Shown one piece after another: positions 1 through 8,502 of a DNA stretch of 64,000 nt. Both the position numbers and the translations under genes were made by a program. The notes under the pieces were generated by a model. The model had not been told where the DNA came from and did no database searches. It saw nothing but the letters and a program-made list of their open reading frames with translations. The stretch's first letter is position 1; every line of letters begins with the position of its first letter. Origin of the DNA: Antarctobacter aquimaris (lineage in GTDB: Bacteria > Pseudomonadota > Alphaproteobacteria > Rhodobacterales > Rhodobacteraceae); the NCBI RefSeq assembly GCF_900184945.1, contig NZ_FXYF01000003.1, forward strand, positions 248,001 to 312,000, read 5' to 3'.

Positions 1-268
1 CCACGCAGTGTTCGCAGGTGCCGCAGGGGTCGGTCGTCGGGCCACCTTGGCCGTCCGGACCGATGCAGTTCATGCCCTTGGCGATGATCCGCGCGGTCGT
101 CGTCTTCCCGGTGCCGCGAATCCCGGTCATGATGAAGGCCTGCGCGATGCGATCCGCCTTGAAGGCGTTGCGCAGGGTGCGCACCATGGCATCCTGTCCG
201 ACGAGATCGGCAAAGGTCTCGGGGCGGTACTTGCGGGCGAGCACCTGGTAGGCGGGCGAGTCGGTCAT
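1..268 (-). CDS. dnaX: DNA polymerase III subunit gamma/tau, N-terminal part (cut by window edge)
   Basis: This is the first 89 codons of the clamp-loader ATPase of the replicative polymerase. The translation opens with a typical DnaX start (residues YQVLARKYRPETFADLVGQ). It continues with the AAA+ P-loop GIRGTGKTT and reaches the start of the zinc module (CGTCEHC). The ATG lies at 268-266. The rest of the gene lies beyond base 1, so gene length and the tau/gamma frameshift signal cannot be judged. Together with the SRP RNA gene about 3.7 kb away, this suggests the common dnaX/ffs neighbourhood. Confidence 0.95.
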   Translation of the reverse strand, partial: MTDSPAYQVLARKYRPETFADLVGQDAMVRTLRNAFKADRIAQAFIMTGIRGTGKTTTARIIAKGMNCIGPDGQGGPTTDPCGTCEHCV

Positions 269-393
269 GTACGGTCCTTCCGGCGACCTGTGGAGGCTAT
301 CGGTTGCGCCGGGGGGAGGGCAAGCAGATCGCGCCGGAACCGGGGCGGGGTGCGGCGGGTTGAAGGTTGACGGGTCGCGGCGGGGGGAAAGCC

Positions 394-1242
394 ATGCGGT
401 TGAGAAACGTGAAGAGCAGCCGGAACGTCGAGGACCGGCGCGGGCGCAGGGGCGGCGCGGCGGCGGGCCTCGGCGGGCTGGGGATCGGCGGGGTGCTGAT
501 CGTGCTGGCGCTGGGTTATTTCACCGGCATTGACGTCACCCCCCTGCTGACCGGGGACCAGCCCGGCACCCAGGCCAGCGCCCCGCGCGACCTGAGCGAG
601 GCCGAGAAGCAGGCCGGCGAGTTCAGCGCCCGCGTGCTGGCCACCACCGAACAGGTGTGGGACGAGGTCTTTCCGCAGGCTTTCGGCCTGGAATATGCGC
701 CGCCGGTGCTGGTGCTGTTCTCGGGCGTGACGCAAAGCCCCTGCGGCGGCGCCTCGGGCGCGACGGGGCCGTTCTACTGCCCGGCGGACGAAAAGGCCTA
801 CCTCGACACCCAGTTCTTTGCCACGCTGCGGGGGCAACTGGGCGCGGAGGGGGATTTCGCCGCCGCCTATGTCATCGCTCACGAGGTCGCCCATCACGTC
901 CAGAACGAGCTGGGCATCCTGTCACAGGTCCAGGACGCCCGGCAGCGCGCCAGCGAGACCCAGGCCAACGCGCTGACCGTGCGGCTGGAATTGCAGGCGG
1001 ACTGCCTCAGCGGGGTCTGGGCGCGAAACGTGAAGGGGCTGATGGAGCGCGGCGACCTGAACGAGGCGCTGAACGCCGCGCGCAAGATCGGCGACGACGC
1101 GCTGCAACGGCGCGCGGGGCGGGTGCCGCAGCCGCATACCTTCACCCATGGCACGTCGGAACAGCGGTCGCGCTGGTTCGTCACCGGGTTCGACTCCGGC
1201 GATCCCACCGTTTGCGACACCTTCAACACGGACCGGCTGTAA
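394..1242 (+). CDS. Neutral zinc metallopeptidase, membrane-anchored (YpfJ family)
   Basis: A 282-residue protein of the putative neutral zinc metallopeptidase family (Pfam Zn_peptidase). The N-terminus is basic and Arg-rich (MRLRNVKSSRN), followed by a Gly-rich stretch and one membrane segment at about residues 22-43. The bulk is therefore probably periplasmic. The zinc motif HEVAHH starts at residue 163, and a downstream acidic segment (ELQADCLSGVWA) is typical of the family and probably supplies further ligand residues. I chose the ATG at 394. A TTG nine codons upstream is open but lacks family sequence. The physiological substrate of this family is unknown to me. Confidence 0.9.
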   Translation: MRLRNVKSSRNVEDRRGRRGGAAAGLGGLGIGGVLIVLALGYFTGIDVTPLLTGDQPGTQASAPRDLSEAEKQAGEFSARVLATTEQVWDEVFPQAFGLEYAPPVLVLFSGVTQSPCGGASGATGPFYCPADEKAYLDTQFFATLRGQLGAEGDFAAAYVIAHEVAHHVQNELGILSQVQDARQRASETQANALTVRLELQADCLSGVWARNVKGLMERGDLNEALNAARKIGDDALQRRAGRVPQPHTFTHGTSEQRSRWFVTGFDSGDPTVCDTFNTDRL

Positions 1243-1411
1243 CGGGCTTGCCTGCGCCGGGGTCCGCGTGGCACCATGCGGCAGGCCCGGCGCAGGGGGC
1301 CGCCCGATCCGCGGAAAGCGCGCGCACCTGCCTGACCTGAGCCGACACCACATATCGGTTTTCTCTGGCCCGACGCAGCGGATCACGGGCCCTCATGGAG
1401 GAACCCGAACC

Positions 1412-2941
1412 ATGTCCGACCTTTCCCTCGATGCGTTGCGATTCGACGCCAAACGCCTGCACCGCGCCTATGACCGGGGCGAGGCCTGGGCCGTGCAGCG
1501 CGTCCGCCAGCATCCGCCCCGGCGGGGAGCGCAGGCGCTGAAACGCGCCGATTTCCTGCACGTGGTCGCGCAGGAGACCGGCTTTGCCAGCTGGCCCGCG
1601 CTGAAACTCGCGGCCGAGACGCAGGGGCTGGACCGCGCCGCGCGCCAGCAACGGCTGAAGATCGCGCTGGCGCATGGTCAGAACGCGGTGGCGGCGCAGC
1701 TGCTGGAGCAGGCGCCGGACCTGGCCGAGGGGCTGTTTGGCCTGCAATGCGCGCTGTTTGACCGGGCGGCGGTGGCGGCGGCGCTGGCGCGCGACCCCGG
1801 GCTGGCGGTGCGCCCCATGGGGCCGAAACGGCCGATCCTGCACCTGGCCTTTTCCCGCTGGATCCACCAGCGGCCGGACCTTGAGGCGGACATGCTGGCC
1901 GTGGCGGAAATGCTGGTCGCGCATGGCGCGGACGTGAACGACGGATACCCCTTCGAGGAAGGGGACGACCACCTGCTGTCGGCGCTCTACGGCGCGATCG
2001 GCCATGCGGACAACATGGTGTTGGGGCGCTGGCTGCTGGAGCACGGCGCGGACGCAAACGACGGCGAGTCACTCTACCACGCCACGGAACTGGGGCATCA
2101 CGAGGGGCTGCGCATGCTGCTGGAGGCGGGCGCCGATCCGCGCGGCACCAATGCCCTGCTGCGGGCGATGGACTTTCACGACCATGACGCCGTGGCCCTG
2201 CTGCTGGCGCACGGGGCGCGGGCCGACGATTACAACGACGAGGTGATCGGCGGTGAGCAGCCCTGGGTCGTCCCCGCGCTGCACCAGGCCGCGCGGCGCG
2301 GCTGTGACCGGCGCATGGTGGACCTGCTGCTGGAGGCGGGCGCCGACCCGGCGCGGAGCTACAAGGGCGCCAGCGCCTATGCCTATGCCTGCGTGTTTGG
2401 CAACACGGCGGTCAGGGAGGCGATCGAGGCGCGGGGTGGTGCTGTGCCCTTGAGCCGCGAGGAGGCGCTGATGGCGCGCGCGGCCGAGGGGCTGGACAGC
2501 CCGGGTGAGTTCATCGACCCGGCGCGCCTGCCAGAGGCCTATCGCAACATCCTGCGCGAGATACTGCACCTGCCCGGACGCCTGCCGCAGATCCGGCGGC
2601 TGGTGGCGCTGGGCCTGCCCTGGGATTTGCCGGACGGCATGGGGGTCACGCCGGTGCAAGTCGCCGGGTGGGAGGGGCTGCCCGAGGTCATGGCCGCGTT
2701 CCTGCGCCTGAAGCCAGACCTGGGTCATGTGAACGGCTACGGCGGCACGCTGCTGTCGACGATCCTGCACGGCGCCGACAACGCGCCCGACCGTGACACG
2801 CGGGACCACATCGCCTGCCTGGAGCTGGCGCTGCGCGAGGGCGTGGCCCTGCCAAGGCACGCGATCGGGTTTTCCGGGCGCGAGGACATACGCGGCTTTC
2901 TCGAGGATTGGGCCGAACGCTATCCCGGGCAGGTGGTCTGA
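1412..2941 (+). CDS. Ankyrin-repeat protein
   Basis: A 509-residue protein without signal peptide or membrane segment, so probably cytosolic. Several ankyrin units are visible, for example around residues 170-340: [43 protein letters not shown] and LLEAGADPARS. The N-terminal 80 residues (DAKRLHRAYDRGE, then DFLHVVAQETGFASWPALK) resemble the short leader module that precedes ankyrin repeats in many Rhodobacteraceae proteins. The partner is unknown. The gene stands alone, with 169 bp before it and about 200 bp after it. Function is not inferable beyond protein binding. Confidence 0.85.
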   Translation: MSDLSLDALRFDAKRLHRAYDRGEAWAVQRVRQHPPRRGAQALKRADFLHVVAQETGFASWPALKLAAETQGLDRAARQQRLKIALAHGQNAVAAQLLEQAPDLAEGLFGLQCALFDRAAVAAALARDPGLAVRPMGPKRPILHLAFSRWIHQRPDLEADMLAVAEMLVAHGADVNDGYPFEEGDDHLLSALYGAIGHADNMVLGRWLLEHGADANDGESLYHATELGHHEGLRMLLEAGADPRGTNALLRAMDFHDHDAVALLLAHGARADDYNDEVIGGEQPWVVPALHQAARRGCDRRMVDLLLEAGADPARSYKGASAYAYACVFGNTAVREAIEARGGAVPLSREEALMARAAEGLDSPGEFIDPARLPEAYRNILREILHLPGRLPQIRRLVALGLPWDLPDGMGVTPVQVAGWEGLPEVMAAFLRLKPDLGHVNGYGGTLLSTILHGADNAPDRDTRDHIACLELALREGVALPRHAIGFSGREDIRGFLEDWAERYPGQVV

Positions 2942-3145
2942 AACCGCGCGGCCAGAGCGTGACATTCTGAACGCAGTGCGTGAAAAACTGGCCCCAACTG
3001 TCCTGAATCCGGCCATGAATGCGCATTTGGTCCGGGTCGAATCGCTAGGACATCGGGACGCGGCGTGTATTATCCGGGGTGGCGGATTTCCGCGCCCGTG
3101 GGGACGGGCCTTGCTCTGCGCTGCCGTTTCTTGAGGAGATTTTAC

Positions 3146-3703
3146 ATGCTTGAGGATGAGCAGGATCGTGCCGGAAAGGCCGAGACTGTTGTCCTGCATG
3201 TGTTGCCGGTCGGCGGCGGCATCCTGGCGCTGTCCCCGCTGCCGGGCGCCGGGGGCGATTATCGCGGTGACCTGGAGCATCTGTCCAGCTGGCGCCCTGC
3301 GCTGGTGATTTCTCTGGTCAGCCATGTCGAGATGCTGGAGGCCGGGGCCAAGGAACTGGGCCAGAACATCCAGGACAAGGGCACGCGATGGTCGCATCTG
3401 CCGATCCGCATGGGCAAGGCTCCGAACGCCAATGTCGAGGCAAGCTGGCCCGCCATCAGCACGCAGGCGCGGCGCGCGCTGCTGGGCGGCGGGCGCGTGA
3501 TGATCCACAGCCGCGAAGGGCGTGGCCGGGCCGGCATGATGAGCCTGCGATTGATGATCGAGGCGGGCGAAGCGCCGGACGAGGCGCAGGCGCGTCTGGA
3601 AGGGGTCCAGGGCGGATTGTTCCTGTCGCAGGAGCAGTTGGACTGGGCTCTTGCGGCAGAGCGTGAGCCTGTGCCGTTTGTCCGGCACGCGAAGTCCGGC
3701 TGA
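3146..3703 (+). CDS. Dual-specificity/tyrosine-phosphatase-like protein with Cys-to-Ser P-loop
   Basis: A 185-residue protein of the CDKN3-like protein phosphatase type. The P-loop should read HCxxGxxR(A/S/T)G. Here residues 121-130 read HSREGRGRAG, so the nucleophile cysteine is Ser122 (codon agc, 3509-3511). The rest of the fold looks intact: the upstream segment VISLVSHVEM, the loop HLPIRMGKAPN, which is where the general acid would sit, and the following helix MMSLRLMIEAGEAPDEA. GAGGAG six bases before the ATG fixes the start. With Ser in place of Cys the classical phosphocysteine mechanism is not possible, so this may be a phosphate-binding pseudophosphatase. The frame is otherwise clean, which argues against simple decay. 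Confidence 0.75.
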   Translation: MLEDEQDRAGKAETVVLHVLPVGGGILALSPLPGAGGDYRGDLEHLSSWRPALVISLVSHVEMLEAGAKELGQNIQDKGTRWSHLPIRMGKAPNANVEASWPAISTQARRALLGGGRVMIHSREGRGRAGMMSLRLMIEAGEAPDEAQARLEGVQGGLFLSQEQLDWALAAEREPVPFVRHAKSG

Positions 3704-3854
3704 GGTGTTCCGGCAGGAGCGCGGGCCAAGGCTTTGTCCCGGTTGGCGATCTTGGTGTGCGCCGCGTCTGCGGTGCGATAGGGGGCCAAACGCCGTCGGC
3801 TCTGCGAATGAAATCGGAAATGGATGCCTGGCATGGAGAGGGAGTTGGCGGTGA

Positions 3855-3873
3855 TCTTTCGCGCTGCGAAAGA
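3855..3873. other. Hairpin, 8-bp stem, between phosphatase-like gene and SRP RNA
   Basis: The palindrome TCTTTCGC-GCT-GCGAAAGA is perfect. It lies in the convergent space between the plus-strand phosphatase-like gene and the minus-strand SRP RNA. It has no long T run, so its role as a terminator is uncertain. A second hairpin with the same TTTCGC/GCGAAA core follows 15 bases later. Confidence 0.5.
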
Positions 3874-3888
3874 CACCCTTGCCAACGC

Positions 3889-3913
3889 GGTTTTTTCGCC
3901 TGCGCGAAAAACC
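3889..3913 (-). terminator. Probable terminator of the SRP RNA gene
   Basis: An inverted repeat with left arm GGTTTTTTCGC, loop CTGC and right arm GCGAAAAACC (one bulged T). It starts about eight bases beyond the 3' end of the SRP RNA core on the minus strand. T runs lie inside the stem rather than after it, so it could stop transcription from either side. Confidence 0.5.
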
Positions 3914-3917
3914 CGGA

Positions 3918-4014
3918 GGTGAGAGATTGCAACGACCCAAGCGGGACTCGTTACGGCTGCTTCCTTCCGGACCTGACCGAGTTGGCGAGGCGCCTGCCCG
4001 CACAACCTCTCGAG
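3918..4014 (-). ncRNA. ffs: Signal recognition particle RNA (small 4.5S-type)
   Basis: The minus strand carries the universally conserved SRP apical core GGTCAGGTCCGGAAGGAAGC (complement of 3958-3977), which binds the Ffh M domain. The two ends pair: GAGAGGTTGTG (from 4011) with TGCAATCTCTC (ending at 3921), including wobble pairs. This gives a hairpin of about 91-97 nt, the usual alphaproteobacterial size. Exact ends are estimated from the closing stem. The RNA directs membrane-protein targeting with Ffh and FtsY. Confidence 0.92.
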
Positions 4015-4100
4015 GCCTCATTTAGGCGACCCGGAGACATTTTGCAATGGGGGGCGGCAAGGACCTCCCGTTCGCCGGCAAGGGGCGCTATGACGGCGCG

Positions 4101-5195
4101 ATGGACCAGACATTCGAGATATTCGCAAGCGCGCCTCCCGGATTGGAGCCTTTCCTGCTGGACGAGGTGCGGCAGGCGGGCTTTGCCGGTGCGGTGGCGG
4201 TGCCGGGCGGCGTGACCTTTCAGGGCGGCTGGGCGCAGGTGGCGCGGGCCAACCGCGAGTTGCGCGGGGCGGGGCGCATTTTGGCGCGGTTCGCGTCCTT
4301 TCGGGCGATGCACCTGGCACAACTCGACAAGCGGTCGAAAAAGCTGGATTGGGCCGCGATGCTGCGCGCGGACGTGCCGGTGCGGGTCGAAGCGACCTGC
4401 CGCAATTCGAAGATCTACCATGATCGCGCCGCGCGCCAACGGGTCGAAGGAGCCATCACCGCGACCGTGGGCGCGCCGGTGTTGTCCGAGGCTTCGGACG
4501 AGGCGGTGCGCATCATGCTGCGGATCGAGGACGACCTGGCGGTGTTCTCGGTCGACACCTCGGGCGTGCCGCTGCACAAGCGCGGCCACAAGGAGCAGGT
4601 CGGCAAGGCGCCGATGCGCGAGACGCTGGCCGCGCTGTTCCTGCGCGCCTGCGGCTATGACGGCACGCAGCCGGTGGTGGATCCGATGTGCGGCTCGGGC
4701 ACCTTCGTGATCGAGGCGGCGGAATGGGCGGCGGGGCTGGCGCCGGGCCGGTCGCGCGCCTTTGGCTTTCAACAGCTGGCCGTCGCGGTGCCCGAAGCCA
4801 GCCCGGCCACGGCGCGGCCGGTGGCGCAGCGCTTTTACGGATCGGACCGGGATGATGGCGCGATCCGCATGAGTCAGGCCAACGCGGCCCGCGCCGGGGT
4901 GGCGGAGCTCTGCACCTTTACCCGCGCGGCGGTGAGCGACCTTCAGCGCCCCGAGGGCCCGCCCGGGCTAGTCATGGTCAACCCGCCCTATGGCGCCCGG
5001 ATCGGCAACCGCAAGCTGCTGTTCGCGCTGTATGGCAGCCTGGGCGCGGTGCTGCGCGAGCGGTTTGGCGGCTGGCGGCTGGGCATGGTGACGGCGGACG
5101 GCGGGCTGGCCAAGGCGACCGGCCTGCCGCTGGAGGCCGGGCCGCCGGTGGCCTTTGGCGGGCTGTCGGTCAAGCTGTATCAGGCGCGGCTCTGA
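4101..5195 (+). CDS. THUMP-type class I SAM-dependent RNA methyltransferase (RlmL N-domain-like)
   Basis: A 364-residue member of COG0116, the family of the N-terminal half of RlmL (23S rRNA m2G2445 methyltransferase). The N-terminus has a THUMP-like RNA-binding part (FEIFASAPPGLEPFLLDEV...). The segment HKRGHKEQVGKAPMRETLAAL then leads into the SAM motif DPMCGSGTF. The catalytic N2-guanine motif NPPYG is present near the C-terminus. There is no fused RlmK domain, so this is the single-domain form. The ATG at 4101 starts the family sequence (MDQTFEIFA). The 3' end overlaps the convergent hydrolase gene by 16 bp. Confidence 0.9.
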   Translation: MDQTFEIFASAPPGLEPFLLDEVRQAGFAGAVAVPGGVTFQGGWAQVARANRELRGAGRILARFASFRAMHLAQLDKRSKKLDWAAMLRADVPVRVEATCRNSKIYHDRAARQRVEGAITATVGAPVLSEASDEAVRIMLRIEDDLAVFSVDTSGVPLHKRGHKEQVGKAPMRETLAALFLRACGYDGTQPVVDPMCGSGTFVIEAAEWAAGLAPGRSRAFGFQQLAVAVPEASPATARPVAQRFYGSDRDDGAIRMSQANAARAGVAELCTFTRAAVSDLQRPEGPPGLVMVNPPYGARIGNRKLLFALYGSLGAVLRERFGGWRLGMVTADGGLAKATGLPLEAGPPVAFGGLSVKLYQARL

Positions 5196-5995
5196 CCCTG
5201 CGCCTCGGCGATCTGCTGTCTCAGCGCCTCGGCCACCGGGCCGGGTTGCGAGGTCAGGACCATGTGACCGGCACCGCCGACGACCGTCTCACGCACCTGC
5301 GGCAGGCGGGACATCAGGCCGCGATGCACCTCGGCGACGATCGGCAGGGTTTGCGCGCCGCGCAGCAGCGTGACGGGGATATCCAGCCGCTCAAGCCCGC
5401 CGGGCACCAGCATCCCGGCGCGGTCGTGCCACAGCGCGGATTCGGTGGCGCGGACAAAGGGCAATTGCCGCGCCATGCCCGCCTGGATCCGCTCGGGGAA
5501 ACCGTCCCAGGGCAGGCCGCCGCCCCAGAGTTCGTGAAACAGGCGCGCGGCCAGGGGCAGGTTGCCGGCGTCGCATTCGCTGTATATCGCGGCCTCGGCC
5601 GCCTGGTGATCGCGCTTCAGCGGGCTGTCCGGCGCGGCGGCAAAGAACACCGGTTCGATCAGCAGCAACGAGGCGACCTGCCCGGGGTGCTCCAGCGCCA
5701 GGCGCAGGGCCAGCGTCGCGCCAAAGCTGTGACCGGCGAGGTGAATGCCGCTGTCCAGAAAGGGCCGCAGCGCGGCGCAGGCCGCGTCATGCACGTCCGC
5801 GCCGCCAGGGAAGCCGGGGCTGCGGCCATGGCCGGGCAGGTCGGGGGCGGTCAGGGTGCAATCGGCGGCCAGTGTTTCGGCCACGGCTTTCCACATCCCG
5901 CCCTGGCCCAGCCCGCAGTGCAGGGCCAGTACCGGGGCGGGGCCGCTGCCCCAGCTCCGGCTGTGCAAGCCGCTTACCGGGGCCGCATCGCGCAT
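5180..5995 (-). CDS. Alpha/beta-fold hydrolase
   Basis: A 271-residue soluble hydrolase. The nucleophile elbow is GHSFG (Ser90), the oxyanion region is LALHCGLGQGG, and the C-terminal His lies in GGAGHMVLTS. The strand PDLPGHGRSPG is typical of the family. No signal peptide is seen. Its ATG overlaps the stop of the upstream isomerase gene as TGATG, so the two are almost certainly co-translated. The substrate cannot be told from sequence. Confidence 0.88.
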   Translation of the reverse strand: MRDAAPVSGLHSRSWGSGPAPVLALHCGLGQGGMWKAVAETLAADCTLTAPDLPGHGRSPGFPGGADVHDAACAALRPFLDSGIHLAGHSFGATLALRLALEHPGQVASLLLIEPVFFAAAPDSPLKRDHQAAEAAIYSECDAGNLPLAARLFHELWGGGLPWDGFPERIQAGMARQLPFVRATESALWHDRAGMLVPGGLERLDIPVTLLRGAQTLPIVAEVHRGLMSRLPQVRETVVGGAGHMVLTSQPGPVAEALRQQIAEAQGQSRA

Positions 5996-6594
5996 CAGAG
6001 CGTGCCGGAAAGATGCGCGTCGAGATCCTCCAGCCGGTCATGGCCCCAGAAGCTCTGGCCGCTGTCCACCACGTAGAAGGGCGCGCCAAAGACGCCGCGC
6101 TCCACCGCCTCTTCGAGGTTGGCCGGGTAGATCTCGGCCCCGGTCAGCAGCCCGCTGTCGGCCAAGGCCGGGTCGAAGCCGGCGGCCTCCAGGCTGGCCT
6201 TGATCACGGCTTCGTCGGCGACGTCCTTCTGTTCCGCCCAGCAGGCGGACAGGAGGCGGCGGCAGAGCAGGCCGATGTCGCCTCCGCCGGCCTTTTGCGC
6301 GGCGATGATGGCGTAGGAGGACGGCGCGGCATTGGTGGGGAAATGTGCGGGCTTGGCATGGTAGGGCAGGCCGGTCTTTTTCGACGCGCGGGCCAGTTCC
6401 TGAAGGCGGTAGGCCTGCCGGCTGGCGTGGCGTTGGCCGGGCGGGGTGCCTCCGGTCCGGCCGAACAGGGCAATGATGTCGAGCGGCTTGTAGGTGATCG
6501 TTGCGCCGTGTTTCTCGGCGATCTGTTCCAGCCGGTCACCTGCGAAATAGGTGAACGGGGAAATCGTCGAGAAGAAATAGTCGATATGGGCCAT
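5995..6594 (-). CDS. 2-hydroxychromene-2-carboxylate isomerase family protein (DsbA/kappa-GST fold)
   Basis: A 199-residue protein with the signature start of the family, [19 protein letters not shown], in which the Ser replaces the thiol site of DsbA proteins. The C-terminal block [26 protein letters not shown] is characteristic of glutathione-dependent HCCA isomerases. These act in naphthalene-type degradation, but the family is broad in Rhodobacteraceae and the real substrate may differ. The gene is first in a two-gene unit with the alpha/beta hydrolase and diverges from prs, from which its start is 97 bp away. Confidence 0.88.
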   Translation of the reverse strand: MAHIDYFFSTISPFTYFAGDRLEQIAEKHGATITYKPLDIIALFGRTGGTPPGQRHASRQAYRLQELARASKKTGLPYHAKPAHFPTNAAPSSYAIIAAQKAGGGDIGLLCRRLLSACWAEQKDVADEAVIKASLEAAGFDPALADSGLLTGAEIYPANLEEAVERGVFGAPFYVVDSGQSFWGHDRLEDLDAHLSGTL

Positions 6595-6691
6595 GTTGCC
6601 GCCTCCGGGGTCCTGTGCTGGCGCCGACCCTAGGGTCGTGCTAACCGAACCGCAACACGTCACGAATCCGTCATCTGCAAGGGACGCGCCC

Positions 6692-7699
6692 ATGCCCTCT
6701 GTCATCGAACCCAAACTGATCGCCGGCAACGCCAACCCGCAACTGGCCAAGGCCATCGCCCGCCGCATGTCGCTGTACCGCGGGATGAGCGTCAAGCTGG
6801 TCGATGCGCGGGTCGAGCGGTTCAACGATCAGGAAATCTTTGTCGAGGTCTTCGAGAACGTCCGCGGCGAGGACATGTTCATCCTCCAGTCGACGTCGAA
6901 CCCGGCGAATGACAACCTGATGGAACTGCTGATCATGTCGGACGCGCTGCGGCGCTCATCGGCGGCGCGGATCACCGCGGTGATCCCCTATTTCGGCTAC
7001 GCCCGGCAGGACCGCCGCACCAAGGCGCGCACGCCGATCACCGCCAAGCTGGTGGCCAACATGATCGCCGAGGCCGGGATCGAACGGGTCCTGACGATGG
7101 ACCTGCACGCGGCGCAGATCCAGGGCTTCTTCGACATCCCGGTGGACAACCTCTATGCCTCGCCGATCTTTGCGCTGGACATCAAGCGGCAGTTCCAGGA
7201 CCTGGGCGACGTCATGGTGATCTCGCCCGACGTGGGCGGCGTGGCGCGGGCGCGCGAACTGGCCAAGCGGATCAACGCGCCGCTGTCGATCGTCGACAAG
7301 CGCCGCGAGAACCCCGGCGAGGTCGCCGAGATGACCGTGATCGGCAGCGTCGAGGGCAAGCGCTGCATCATCGTCGATGACATGTGCGACACCGCCGGGA
7401 CGCTGTGCAAGGCGGCCGAGGTGCTGATGGAGCACGGCGCGACCGAGGTGCATGCCTACATCACGCACGGCGTCATGTCCGGCCCGGCGGTCGAGAGGGT
7501 GTCCAAATCGGTGATGAAGTCGCTGGTGCTGACAGACACCATCGAGCCGACCGATGAGGTGTCGGGCGCCACCAATATCCGCGTCCTGCCGACCGCGCCG
7601 CTGTTCGCGCAGGCGATCCTGAACATCTGGAACGGCACCTCGGTGTCGTCGCTGTTCGAGACCGACACGCTGGGCCCGATCTACGAAGGCATCCTCTGA
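6692..7699 (+). CDS. prs: Ribose-phosphate pyrophosphokinase
   Basis: A 335-residue PRPP synthetase, converting ribose 5-phosphate and ATP to PRPP for purine, pyrimidine, His, Trp and NAD synthesis. Visible motifs are [12 protein letters not shown], the ATP-binding segment [10 protein letters not shown], the catalytic [18 protein letters not shown], the flexible-loop Arg/Lys region [11 protein letters not shown] and the PRPP-binding signature [11 protein letters not shown]. The ATG at 6692 begins the normal N-terminus ([19 protein letters not shown]). It is a stand-alone cytosolic housekeeping gene. Confidence 0.98.
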   Translation: MPSVIEPKLIAGNANPQLAKAIARRMSLYRGMSVKLVDARVERFNDQEIFVEVFENVRGEDMFILQSTSNPANDNLMELLIMSDALRRSSAARITAVIPYFGYARQDRRTKARTPITAKLVANMIAEAGIERVLTMDLHAAQIQGFFDIPVDNLYASPIFALDIKRQFQDLGDVMVISPDVGGVARARELAKRINAPLSIVDKRRENPGEVAEMTVIGSVEGKRCIIVDDMCDTAGTLCKAAEVLMEHGATEVHAYITHGVMSGPAVERVSKSVMKSLVLTDTIEPTDEVSGATNIRVLPTAPLFAQAILNIWNGTSVSSLFETDTLGPIYEGIL

Positions 7700-7723
7700 G
7701 ATCGGACCGGCAGGCCACGGGGC

Positions 7724-7737
7724 TTGACCCGGATCAA
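7724..7737. promoter_or_regulatory. FNR/FnrL-type binding site upstream of cytochrome c gene
   Basis: The sequence TTGACCCGGATCAA matches the FNR-family consensus TTGA(T/C)-N4-(A/G)TCAA exactly in both half sites. The palindrome extends one base each way (C...G). It lies 55 bp before the cytochrome ATG, a sensible place for activation by FnrL under low oxygen. Assignment to FnrL rather than another Crp/FNR member is an inference. Confidence 0.7.
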
Positions 7738-7792
7738 GGACCGGGCCCGCGGGGGTGCTACTGTCCCTCGAAAGGTTTTCAGGAGCGTGCTG

Positions 7793-8080
7793 ATGAACCG
7801 CGTGTTGGTCCCCTTGGCCGGGGCAATGATGGCGCTGTCCTGCGGCATGGCGCAGGCGGATGAGGCCGCCACGGCGGCGCTGTTCGCGCGCGCCTGCGGC
7901 AAGTGCCACGGGGCGGATCCCGCCGGGTTTCTCTCTCAGGGCGTGACACGGACAGGCGGCACGCTGACCGGGGTCGAGACCGGGGTGCCGGTGGCGCAGT
8001 ATCTCATGTCGGGCCATGGCAGGCTGACCGAGGCGGAGGTCACGCAGCTGATGGCCCTGTTCGAGACGCTGGTCGAGTAG
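7793..8080 (+). CDS. Small periplasmic c-type cytochrome
   Basis: A 95-residue protein with a signal peptide (residues 1-22, ending ...GMAQA) and one haem-binding motif CGKCH at residues 35-39. The segment YLMSGHGRLTEAEVTQL near the C-terminus supplies a likely axial Met and the usual last helix of class I cytochromes. It probably carries electrons in the periplasm. An FNR-type box upstream suggests induction at low oxygen. The partner oxidase or reductase is not in the window. Confidence 0.88.
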   Translation: MNRVLVPLAGAMMALSCGMAQADEAATAALFARACGKCHGADPAGFLSQGVTRTGGTLTGVETGVPVAQYLMSGHGRLTEAEVTQLMALFETLVE

Positions 8081-8083
8081 CGG

Positions 8084-8434
8084 TCAGTACAGTTCCCAGT
8101 CGTCTTCGGATCTGACTTCACCGATCGCCGTCCAGCTCATGCGGACCCGGGCGACCCGGGTATCGGACCAGGTACGGAACACGAGGTCAAAGCCGGTGGG
8201 GGTGATGTTCTCGGCCGCGATGTCGGCGCGGACGTTGGCGCCCTGGTCCATGTCCCAGAGCGACAGCGAGACCTGCACCGTGGGGTCCGACAGGAAGGGT
8301 TCGGAGAAGAGGACCGGCTTGCGCCGCTCACGGGCACCGTCGCCCGTCCACATCTCGCCGCCATTGGCGAAATCGGAAAACACCTCGTCATTGCCCTGAT
8401 CCACGCCGATCAGGCTGCCCACGTATTTCTTCAT
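8084..8434 (-). CDS. H-type lectin domain protein
   Basis: A 116-residue protein with the pattern of the H-type lectin domain: GEMWTGDGARERRKPVLFSEPFLSDPTVQVSLSLWDMD in overlapping pieces, then a GFDLVFRTWSDTRVARVRMSWTAIGE C-terminus. The domain binds N-acetylgalactosamine in snail agglutinin, while the role of bacterial versions is unclear. It has no signal peptide. It lies 3 bp from the convergent cytochrome gene and 68 bp downstream of the MFS gene. Confidence 0.75.
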   Translation of the reverse strand: MKKYVGSLIGVDQGNDEVFSDFANGGEMWTGDGARERRKPVLFSEPFLSDPTVQVSLSLWDMDQGANVRADIAAENITPTGFDLVFRTWSDTRVARVRMSWTAIGEVRSEDDWELY

Positions 8435-8502
8435 GCCCTGCCTCGCCTCGTTCCATGTTCGATAGTTTTTCAATCGGGCGGAAATGTGAAGCGGAAAGGG
8501 CG

